DNA from: Eledone cirrhosa
Lineage: Eukaryota; Mollusca; Cephalopoda; Octopoda; Eledonidae
DNA: 64,000 bases
Direction: 5' to 3'
Assembly: GCA_964016885.1 (NCBI GenBank)
Contig: OZ024759.1
Coordinates: 3,306,285-3,370,284 of the forward strand
This document shows, piece by piece, positions 56,264-63,420 of the stretch. The notes beneath the pieces are model-generated. The model saw only the letters and a list, made by a program, of their open reading frames with translations, was not told the origin of the DNA and ran no database searches. Position 1 is the first letter of the stretch; each line of letters starts with the position of its first letter. A program made the translations under genes and the position numbers.

Positions 56264-59061
56264 CAGTGTGGACTGGGAGATTTTTACCGTGTTGCCTACA
56301 CGGCCACATTACAGCGTGGACTGTCTGGCGGGTTTTCTACGGCTGGATGCCCTTCCTAACACCAACCACATTTACAGTGTGGACTGGGAGGTTTTTACCG
56401 TGTTGCCTACACGGCCACATTACAGCGTGGACTGTCTGGCGGGTTTTCTACGGCTGGATGCCCTTCCTAACACCAACCACATTTACACTGTGGACTGGGA
56501 GGTTTTTACCGTGTTGCCTACAAGGCCACATTACAGCGTGGACTGTCTGGCGGGTTTTCTACGGCTGGATGCCCTTCCTAACACCAACTACGTTTACAGT
56601 GTGGAACTGGGAGGTTTTTAGCGTGTTGCCTACACGGCCACATTACAGCGTGGACTGTCTGGCGTGTTTTCTACAGCTGGATGCCCTTCCTAACACCAAC
56701 CAGATTTACAGTGTGGACTAGGAGATTTTTACCGTGTTGCCTACACGGCCACATTACAGCGTGGACTGTCTGGCGGGTTTTCTACGGCTGGATGCCCTTC
56801 CTAACACCAACCACATTTACAGTGTGGACTGGGAGGTTTTTACCGTGTTGCCTACACGGCCACATTACAGCGTGGACTGTCTGGCGGGTTATCTACGGCT
56901 GGATGACCTTCCTAACACCAACCACACTTACAGTGTGGACTGGGAGGTTTTTACCGCGTTGCCTACACGGCCACATTACAGCATGGACTGTCTGGCGGGT
57001 TTTCTACGGCTGGATGCCCTTCCTAACACCAACCACATTTACAGTGTGGGGCTGGGAGGTTTTTACCGTGTTGCCTACACAGCCACATTACAGCGTGGAC
57101 TGTCTGGCGGGTTTTCTACAGCTGGATGCCCTTCCTAACACCAACTACGTTTACAGTGTGGAACTGGGAGGTTTTTACCGTGTTGCCTACACGGCCACAT
57201 TACAGCGTGGATTGTCTGGCGGGTTTTCTACGGCTGGATGCCCTTCCTAACACCAACCACATTTACAGTGTGGACTGGGAGGTTTTTACCGTGTTGCCTA
57301 CAAGACCACATTACAGCGTGGACTGTCTGGCGGGTTTTCTACGGCTGGATGCCCTTCCTAACACCAATCACATTTACAGTGTGGACTGGGAGATGTTTAC
57401 CGTGTTGCCTACACGGCCACATTACAGCGTGGACTGTCTGGCGGGTTTTCTACGGCTGGATGCCCTTCCTAACACCAACTACGTTTACAGTGTGGAACTG
57501 GGAGGTTTTTAGCGTGTTGCCTACACGGCCACATTACAGCGTGGATTGTCTGGCGGGTTTTCTACGGCTGGATGCCCTTCCTAACACCAACCACATTTAC
57601 AGTGTGGACTGGGAGGTTTTTACCGTGTTGCCTACACAGCCACATTACAGCGTGGATTGTCTGGCGGGTTTTCTACGGCTGGATGCCCTTCCTAACACCA
57701 ACCACATTTACAGTGTGGACTGGGAGGTTTTTACCGTGTTGCCTACAAGGCCACATTACAGCGTGGACTGTCTGGCGGGTTTTCTACGGCTGGATGCCCT
57801 TCCTAACACCAATCACATTTACAGTGTGGACTGGGAGATGTTTACCGTGTTGCCTACACGGCCACATTACAGCGTGGACTGTCTGGCGGGTTTTCTACGG
57901 CTGGATGCCCTTCCTAACACCAACTACGTTTACAGTGTGGAACTGGGAGGTTTTTAGCGTGTTGCCTACACGGCCACATTACAGCGTGGACTGTCTGGCG
58001 GGTTTTCTACAGCTGGATGCCCTTCCTAACACCAACCACATTTACAGTGTGGACTGGGAGATTTTTACCGTGTTGCCTACACGGCCACATTACAGCGTGG
58101 ACTGTCTGGCGGGTTTTCTACGGCTGGATGCCCTTCCTAACACCAACCACATTTACAGTGTGGACTGGGAGGTTTTTACCGTGTTGCCTACACGGCCACA
58201 TTACAGCGTGGACTGTCTGGCGGGTTATCTACGGCTTGATGCCCTTCCTAACACCAACCACACTTACAGTGTGGACTGGGAGGTTTTTACCGCGTTGCCT
58301 ACACGGCCACATTACAGCATGGACTGTCTGGCGGGTTTTCTACGGCTGGATGCCCTTCCTAACACCAACCACATTTACAGTGTGGGGCTGGGAGGTTTTT
58401 ACCGTGTTGCCTACACAGCCACATTACAGCGTGGACTGTCTGGCGGGTTTTCTACAGCTGGATGCCCTTCCTAACACCAACTATGCTTACAGTGTGGAAC
58501 TGGGAGGTTTTTCCGTGTTGCCTACACGGCCACATTACAGCGTGGACTGTCTGGCGGGTTTTCTACAGCTGGATGCCCTTCCTAACACCAACCACATTTA
58601 CAGTGTGGACTGGGAGATTTTTACCGTGGTGCCCTCACGGCCACATTACATCGTGGACTGTCTGGCGGGTTTTCTACGGCTGGATGCCCTTCCTAACACC
58701 AACCACATTTACAGTGTGGGGCTGGGAGGTTTTTACCGTGTTGCCTACACGGCCACATTACAGCGTGGACTGTCTGGCGGGTTTTCTACGGCTGGATGCC
58801 CTTCCTAACACCAACCACATTTACAGTGTGGGCTGGGAGGTTTTTACCGTGTTGCCTACACGGCCACATTACAGCGTGGACTGTCTGGCGGGTTTTCTAC
58901 AGCTGGATGCCCTTCCTAACACCAACCACATTTACAGTGTCGACTGGGAGATTTTTACCGTGGTGCCTACACGGCCACATTACAGCGTGGACTGTCTGGC
59001 GGGTTTTCTACGGCTGGATGCCCTTCCTAACACCAACCACATTTACAGTGTGGACTGGGAG

Positions 59062-59261
59062 NNNNNNNNNNNNNNNNNNNNNNNNNNNNNNNNNNNNNNN
59101 NNNNNNNNNNNNNNNNNNNNNNNNNNNNNNNNNNNNNNNNNNNNNNNNNNNNNNNNNNNNNNNNNNNNNNNNNNNNNNNNNNNNNNNNNNNNNNNNNNNN
59201 NNNNNNNNNNNNNNNNNNNNNNNNNNNNNNNNNNNNNNNNNNNNNNNNNNNNNNNNNNNNN
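59062..59261. other. Assembly gap of exactly 200 Ns
   Basis: A run of 200 Ns separates the satellite from unrelated sequence. A round 200 usually marks a scaffold join of unknown true size. The array stops in mid-unit (after GTGGACTGGGAG) on one side, and a LINE remnant starts on the other. Neither the array end nor the adjacency of the two sides is supported by sequence here. Reading frames that appear to cross this interval have no meaning. Confidence 0.99.
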
Positions 59262-59836
59262 TGCAAAGTACACTTGTCGCCTAGCTTCCCTCCTGGCCAC
59301 TTGATAGTCTTCTCTACTTCCCCCATCCCGCCATACTTTCCAAGCTCTCTTTTTGGCCTTGATTGACTCTTCCACCTTACTGTTCCACCATCATGTTACT
59401 CTCCTCCTGCCTATAGGTCTGCTCCAGCCACAGATTTCATCTGTCGCCTTCAGCAGGTTAGCTTTCAGGAATTCACACTGTTCCTCTATACTGTACGTCT
59501 CTAATTGCTCTTCTTTACTGTCAAAAGCATCAAGTAATATGCTTTTAAATTTGTTACTGGCTGTGGGGTCCTTTAACTTTCATATTCTTCTTCTCAGGGT
59601 AGTCCTCCTCTGTTGTCGAATACGTCTCGTCCTGACTATGAGGTCACTAACTATGAGCTATGTTGGGAGGTGAATTCTTCATGGGGGAGGGAAATAGTGT
59701 TTACAACAGACACTTTGTCACATCTTCTGGTAAGGATATAATCTATCTGACTGGCGTGTTTCCCCTGATCTATAGGTGATCAAGTGATTGTCTGGTTTTT
59801 TAAAGTTTGTGTTACAGATAGTTAGATTATTAGAGT
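59262..59836 (-). pseudogene. Decayed LINE ORF2 fragment: endonuclease end plus linker towards RT
   Basis: Minus-strand translation gives, in order, pieces typical of non-LTR retrotransposons of the RTE/jockey-like kind: NTNFKKPDNHLITYRSGE (about 59767-59815), the endonuclease C-terminal QIDYILTRR (59749 downward), LIVSDLIVRTRR, then KLKDP, CGW and WWNSKVEESIKAKKRAWKVW, ending in RREARRQVYFA at the gap. The frame shifts before SQIDYIL and shifts back near 59655-59665. Two in-frame TGA stops lie where Trp is expected (59580-59582 before KLKDP; 59391-59393 before WWN). The first part of the endonuclease is replaced by microsatellite, and the reverse transcriptase would lie inside or beyond the gap. 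This is a dead copy. The exact clade is not certain. Confidence 0.8.
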
Positions 59837-59843
59837 TACAGAT

Positions 59844-60084
59844 GATGATGATGTATGTATGTGTATATGTATGTATGTGTATGTATGTATATATATGTAT
59901 GTATGTGTATGTATATATGTGTATGTATATGTATATGTGTATATGTATATATGTGTATATGTGTATATGTGTATATGTGTGTATATGTGTATATGTATAT
60001 ATGTATGTATGTATGTGTATATGTATGTAGTATGTATGTATGTATGTATGTATGTATGTATGTATGTATGTATGTATGTATGTA

Positions 60085-60121
<37 letters not shown>

Positions 60122-60128
60122 ATGTATA
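59844..60128. repeat. TATG/TGTATA microsatellite
   Basis: About 285 bp of interleaved TATG, TGTATA and TG repeats, opened by GATGATGATGATG. It contains a fairly pure (TATG)n run (about 60021-60085), then (TG)n (about 60085-60105), then (TATG)n again. The Tyr/Ile/His-rich and Cys/Met/Tyr/Val-rich open frames across it on both strands come from this composition and are not genes. It directly abuts the broken end of the LINE fragment. Confidence 0.97.
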
Positions 60129-60422
60129 TGTCACCAGTTGTTGCTACTGGTAACATGTATCCCAGTACAACCTGTCTCATGGTCAGGTCGTTGGCGACTA
60201 AACTGGCAACCCCACCTTGGTGAGGAGGGTGGCTTTGGAAATCCTGCAGGACTAAAAACAAAACCTGTCAAAGGGAAAAGGAGCTCTTAAGCGTCAATGG
60301 CCATCCAAAATCACCGGGAGAGATTACCCCTTAGCCTTTGTCGCGGCAGAATTCTAGGAGAAGGAAAACTCTGATATAACACCTGCAACCCTGATGGTAT
60401 CCAATGATGTTGACTTGTTCTT
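60129..60422. other. Unassigned spacer, possibly retroelement-derived
   Basis: About 290 bp of balanced composition between the microsatellite and the retroelement tail. It contains GGTCAGGTCGTTGGCGACTA (about 60183) and the A-rich stretch ACTAAAAACAAAACCTGTC (about 60251). I see no credible coding frame, since stops interrupt all frames within short distances. Its composition and position make an interspersed-element origin plausible, perhaps the same insertion as the pseudogene that follows, but I cannot assign a family. Confidence 0.4.
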
Positions 60423-60923
60423 CTAGACAACCATAGCCTGCGCATCGGCGTTTCCCCGAGGCTCGGCCTCACACCAATGTCGCTGCGGTTCCACCATGGG
60501 CTCTTTCGGCCTCCACCCGCTTTCCCGTCACCACAGTGCCGGCCGCAATCCACGCCATGCTGCCCTCAACGAGGTCATTAAGCATGGCTTGGACGCTGCA
60601 GGCTTCCCTTCCCAGCTGGTGAAGTCTGCGACTGGCCCAGGGTCTGCTGCACGTCAGCCTGAGGGGGCCAAACTCCTCAAATATCGGTCGCTCTTCGACA
60701 GGTTTGCGGTCGTACCCCTGGAAGTGGAGACTTCTGGTGTCCTCTGCCCCAGGGTTACCTCCTTACTCACCACCATAGGGGCTGAGCTGGCCAGCCGCAG
60801 GTGTGAGCCCCGCGAGTTGGAGTGGCTTTTCCAAAGCGCGTCTCCCTTGCCTTGCTCCGGGGAAACGCCTTCTCCATTCTGTCCGCCGGGGCTGTGGGTG
60901 GGCCCCATCGCGTACTGTTGTAG
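60423..60923 (+). pseudogene. Decayed C-terminal tail of a non-LTR retrotransposon-type polyprotein
   Basis: Translation in two alternating frames gives a C-terminal region commonly found after the reverse transcriptase in retroelement proteins of marine invertebrates. The first piece is LDNHSLRIGVSPRLG (from 60423). A frame shift leads to HQCRCGSTMGSFGLHPLS (from 60472), where C-x-C-G and a following His look like a zinc-binding cluster; the expected last Cys (LSC) is Arg here. RHAALNEVIKHGLDAAGFPS and KYRSLFDRFAVVPLEVETSG follow, and LEWLFQ near 60832. A minus-one shift then gives KRVSLALLRGNAFSILSAG and a stop TAG at 60921-60923. The stretch usually found between FPS and KYRSL (DGKRPDG...WD) appears to be missing. 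No RT domain is present, so this is a truncated dead copy. It lies on the opposite strand from the LINE fragment at 59262, so it is a separate insertion. Confidence 0.72.
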
Positions 60924-61305
60924 TTGTTGTAGAAGAAACAGGGAGAAAACAACTGGAATATATACAAAACAACTAAATCTCTTAAATAACTTCACTTATA
61001 TCCAAAATATGATTTGTATATACATCAACAGTGACTCATTATTATACGCCAGTCACAACCCCACTGCAAAAACGATATCTATATAACAACCCCACCGTAA
61101 AACTACTCTTCCCCACTTTACAAACACTTTATATTATTTGTCAGTAAGGTTTCTTAAAATAAATATATATACATATGTGTAGTAATTAGTATGAGAGAAG
61201 GGACGAGTGTGTCTTGATGGAGGGCACGTGAGACCAGCAAAGTCCTAAAAGTAGAGACCAGTAAATGAGATAAGGTCCTAGCTATGTTAAGAATATAAAT
61301 AAGAA
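60924..61305. other. AT-rich intergenic DNA, no gene seen
   Basis: Starts with TAGTTGTTGTAG and an A-rich stretch that may be the 3' untranslated remnant of the retroelement tail just upstream. It then runs through AT-rich sequence with no credible open frame, splice-supported exon or RNA gene that I can recognise. Confidence 0.5.
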
Positions 61306-61362
61306 ACATGTTCTATACATTTAAGAAGACATTTAAGAAGACATGTTCTATACATTTAAGAA
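61306..61362 (+). repeat. Short local duplication, 22-bp direct repeats
   Basis: ACATGTTCTATACATTTAAG plus AA occurs at 61306-61327 and again at 61341-61362, 35 bp apart. The core ACATTTAAGAAG is also repeated between them. This looks like small replication-slippage duplication in AT-rich DNA. Confidence 0.9.
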
Positions 61363-61400
61363 ATAATTATTTACCTCTTTCATGTAGGTAATATAGCGGT

Positions 61401-61426
61401 GTTATAAAACTAATTATACGACCGGT
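61401..61426 (+). repeat. 26-bp direct repeat, copy 1
   Basis: GTTATAAAACTA...TACGACCGGT matches 61734-61759 with two mismatches. It lies about 40 bp before the first 43-bp minisatellite. It may be part of a dispersed element present twice in this stretch. Confidence 0.8.
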
Positions 61427-61466
61427 GTTAAAATAGAGAGAGATAGACAGATAAATGTGTGTCACA

Positions 61467-61630
61467 CTCTCACCCTCTCTTTAAATCTTTTACACTATCT
61501 AACTCGTCCTTCTCCCCCTCTCTTTACATCTTTTACTCTATCTCCCTCTTATCTCTCCCCCTCTCTTTACATCTATTACTACATCTCCCCCTCTCTTTAC
61601 ATCTATCACTCTATCTACCTCTTATTTCTA
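61467..61630 (+). repeat. 43-bp pyrimidine-rich minisatellite, array 1
   Basis: About four imperfect copies of a 43-bp unit built from TCTCCCCCTCTCTTTACATC, then TTTTACTCTATCTCCCTCTTATC. The third unit has an internal deletion. Nearly all pyrimidine on the plus strand. The array ends in a short TCTGTGTATG tract. The same unit forms a second array at 62091-62230. Confidence 0.88.
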
Positions 61631-61636
61631 TCTGTG

Positions 61637-61956
61637 TATGTATCTGTCTATGTGTAACTAGGTGTACTGGAGCAATATGAAGTGAAGTGTCTTGCTCAAG
61701 AACACATTTTGCGGAGTTATATCATCGTTTCTTGTTATAAAGCTACTTATACGACCGGTATATGTGAAAGATGTAAAAATAAAAGGCTGTAACAGCGATA
61801 TAAATATAGATGAAATAGTTTACCACGAGACCAAGAATGAATGTTTAATGGAATTAAGTGTAATCTAATTGGAAATAACACGCTAGAGCAGCGAAATGTT
61901 TACGTCAAATAAAAACAACAAACAAGATGGCGACATGGAAATTTTTGTTTTTTTTT
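61637..61956. other. AT-rich intergenic DNA with a repeat-like motif, no gene seen
   Basis: No credible coding frame. Around 61669-61707, AGCAATATGAAGTGAAGTG followed by TCTTGCTCAAGAACACA resembles a short segment that recurs in many marine invertebrate interspersed repeats (from memory, not searched). The second copy of the 26-bp direct repeat lies inside at 61734-61759. Confidence 0.45.
61734..61759 (+). repeat. 26-bp direct repeat, copy 2
   Basis: Matches 61401-61426 except at two bases (GTTATAAAG versus GTTATAAAA, and CTAC versus CTAA). The distance between copies is 333 bp. Confidence 0.8.
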
Positions 61957-61984
61957 ATCGATATAAGCGTTAATTTATATCGAT
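61957..61984. repeat. Perfect 10-bp inverted repeat
   Basis: ATCGATATAA (61957-61966) and its exact reverse complement TTATATCGAT (61975-61984) flank an 8-base spacer. It follows a run of Ts and lies just before the tRNA-like sequence. It could form a hairpin. No function can be assigned. Confidence 0.85.
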
Positions 61985-61993
61985 TTGCCTTGC

Positions 61994-62072
61994 TGCCCGC
62001 GTTGCTCAGTCAGTAGCAGCCCTGCTTACGAACCTCAGGGGCCAACGACTTTACATGGTTCGAATCTCACCC
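61994..62072 (+). mobile_element. tRNA-like SINE head (probable)
   Basis: A 79-bp stretch with the layout of a tRNA-derived Pol III promoter: an A-box-like TTGCTCAGTCAGTAG (about 62002-62016) and a B-box-like GGTTCGAATCTC (62057-62068), one mismatch from the usual GGTTCGANNCC. Pairing of CCCTG with CAGGG (about 62020-62040) could form a central arm, but the T-arm stem pairs poorly and the loops are not of tRNA size. This fits a decayed tRNA-derived SINE better than a working tRNA gene. The pyrimidine-rich minisatellite directly follows and may have grown from the element's body. Confidence 0.5.
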
Positions 62073-62090
62073 TCTCCGCACTTCTCGAGT

Positions 62091-62230
62091 TATCTCTTAC
62101 TCATTTTACCTCTATTTACATCTATTACTCTATCTACCGCTTATTTCTCCCCCTCTCTTTACTTCTATAACTCTATCTCCCTCTTATTTCTCCCCCTCTC
62201 TTTACATATATTTCAGTGTCTCCCTCTTGC
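62091..62230 (+). repeat. 43-bp pyrimidine-rich minisatellite, array 2
   Basis: About three imperfect copies of the unit seen at 61467-61630, with one clean 43-bp unit (TCTCCCCCTCTCTTTACTTC...CTCTTATT) in the middle and degenerate copies on both sides. It follows the tRNA-like head directly. Confidence 0.85.
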
Positions 62231-62584
62231 GTGTATATATATATGCGTATATATACACGTATATAAGCACTAGATTTTATAAGAAATCTACGTAATAATA
62301 TAATTAACAATAGTTGATGAATTAGACCAGAGTTAATTAAACAATAAATATGAATGAAATGGCAGTAGATGGGGAAACTTGAGTGTTGTGTGTGCATACA
62401 TATATATGAGGTAAACTGGTTCAAATACTGTGTCAGGATTATATTGGACCAAAGACTGTATTAAATAGAAAGTAAAAAATGAAGTGAAAATATAAAAACA
62501 AACTGAAAATTTCCCTATCCCTAGAAAAATTGATAACTTGTTATATATAGATAATTGGCGCTTTAAATTGAATAAATATTCATT
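62231..62584. other. AT-rich intergenic DNA, no gene seen
   Basis: Strongly AT-rich, with a short TATATACG tract at its left end. Open frames are short and of low-complexity composition. I see no RNA gene, exon or recognisable mobile element. Confidence 0.5.

Positions 62585-62617
<33 letters not shown>
62585..62617. repeat. (TA)n microsatellite
   Basis: A 33-bp run of TA with one TATG interruption, directly next to the first 111-bp direct repeat at 62618. Confidence 0.95.
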
Positions 62618-62618
<1 letters not shown>

Positions 62619-62728
62619 CGTTTGTTATAGCTCTGGTTCATCTGAACCATTGAGCACTTGCCTCACATCTCGGAGGTTGTTTTTCATTATTTCGTGGGCC
62701 GAAATGCGAATCTCGATAATTTATGTTT
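62618..62728 (+). repeat. 111-bp direct repeat, copy 1 (left end of candidate element)
   Basis: Identical to 63199-63309 except for one base (TTTTCATTATT here, TTTTCGTTATT there). It begins ACGTTTGTTATAGCTCTGG and ends GATAATTTATGTTT. It contains the inverted motif GGTTCA-TC-TGAACC (62636-62649). It is unrelated in sequence to the 111-bp satellite; the equal length is a coincidence. Confidence 0.95.
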
Positions 62729-63198
62729 GTATTTATCTCCAGACTCTAGCTATTGACCAGTTAATTTTCTTGATTTTTTAGTTGATTCTATTGACTGATG
62801 AATAGCTTATGTTAATTTTAACCCTTCTGTTGAGAACTCTATTCGATTTGTGATGTTTTTGCATTCTTGCAAAAATATACATAACTGAATTTATTCGCCT
62901 GATATAGAGGCTGCCTCCCTTGCCGATCCCCACGTGGAGTCAGCAATAGTCAGTCCTTGTATTAACATTGAACTAAAACCTATTGAGAAAGTGGCTTCCT
63001 TGTTCAATCATCTTACCAGAAGCCTGACATTATTTATGTAAGCGGACGGTACTTGATTTAGAAGCCGCAGAAACCCAAATACTGGATTTTACCAACCTTC
63101 CAGGGGTCCGGGTAAATTTTCAATACCCGAATTACTTGATCGTTTTTTTGGCTATGCGAATGATTGTTTAACCATCGTCTCAGTGTGTTTGGCGTTTA
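62729..63198. other. Interior between the two 111-bp direct repeats
   Basis: 470 bp with no long open frame. It contains a moderately GC-rich stretch, GGCTGCCTCCCTTGCCGATC (about 62909), amid AT-rich DNA. It may be the interior of a short non-autonomous element with terminal direct repeats, or unique DNA between two insertions of one repeat family. No primer-binding site or polypurine tract is convincing. Confidence 0.45.
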
Positions 63199-63309
63199 AC
63201 GTTTGTTATAGCTCTGGTTCATCTGAACCATTGAGCACTTGCCTCACATCTCGGAGGTTGTTTTTCGTTATTTCGTGGGCCGAAATGCGAATCTCGATAA
63301 TTTATGTTT
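63199..63309 (+). repeat. 111-bp direct repeat, copy 2 (right end of candidate element)
   Basis: Second copy of 62618-62728, 581 bp downstream, same strand, one mismatch. TA-rich microsatellite starts right after its end, just as TA-rich DNA precedes copy 1. Confidence 0.95.
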
Positions 63310-63418
63310 ATATATATGTACACTGATATATATGTGTGTATATATATGTACATATATGTATGTGTATATGTGTACATATGTATGTGCATATATATACTAA
63401 TATATATATATATATCAT
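63310..63418. repeat. TATATG/TGTACATA microsatellite
   Basis: About 110 bp of TATATG, TGTACATA and (TA)n repeats between the direct repeat and the dispersed repeat that follows. Open frames through it are low-complexity artefacts. Confidence 0.95.
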
Positions 63419-63420
63419 CT

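Larger units (their letters stand above)
1..59061 (+). repeat. 111-bp tandem satellite array, about 530 units
   Basis: Continuous head-to-tail copies of a unit recognisable by ATGCCCTTCCTAACACCAAC, TCTGGCGGGTTTTCTAC and CGTGTTGCCTACACGG. The commonest unit is 111 bp by hand count, about 53% GC, with five CpGs. Units of 112 bp carry GGGGCTGGGAGG or GGAACTGGGAGG in place of GGACTGGGAGG. Units of 110 bp carry TTTAGTGTGGGGTTGCGAG or lose one T after GGGAGG. No foreign insertion was seen in 59 kb. Units are very similar to one another, usually differing by a few bases. The array is cut on the left by the window edge and on the right by a gap, so its full length is unknown. All units have the same orientation. 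Sequence alone cannot say whether it is centromeric, subtelomeric or interstitial. Confidence 0.98.

Noticed and set aside
1..59061. Many long forward open frames (up to 632 codons) through the satellite as genes
   Set aside because: They follow from a stop-free 111-bp unit and occur in two forward frames at once. 110- and 112-bp units break and switch frames at random, starts are only internal ATGs of the repeat (GGATGCCC), and the peptides match no domain I know.
1..59061. CRISPR array
   Set aside because: There are no unique spacers between repeats; the whole 111 bp recurs. Flanking DNA is eukaryotic, with LINE remnants and long microsatellites.
1..59061. Ribosomal RNA, 5S or histone gene tandem cluster
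   Set aside because: The 111-bp unit has no 5S internal promoter motif or rRNA core sequence that I can see, and it is too short for a histone gene.
58462..59304. Open frames on both strands that cross the N run
   Set aside because: They are joined only by 200 unknown bases and combine satellite with LINE fossil.
59718..60261. Tyr/Ile/His-rich and Cys/Met/Tyr/Val-rich open frames as small proteins
   Set aside because: They are translations of the TATG/TGTATA microsatellite. Only the non-repetitive tail (NTNFKKPDNHLITYRSGE) has meaning, as part of the LINE fossil.
60311..60995. Minus-strand open frames opposite the retroelement tail
   Set aside because: They overlap the plus-strand fossil, whose conserved residues explain the region. 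The minus-strand peptides show no recognisable domain.
61994..62072. Functional tRNA gene
   Set aside because: A- and B-box-like motifs are present, but the T-arm does not pair, the central loop is too large and the B box has a mismatch. A SINE head is the better reading.
62618..62728. Homology of this 111-bp direct repeat to the 111-bp satellite unit
   Set aside because: The lengths agree by coincidence; the sequences share no motif order.
62618..63309. Complete LTR retrotransposon
   Set aside because: Ends are not TG...CA, the interior is only 470 bp with no open frame, and no primer-binding site or polypurine tract is convincing.
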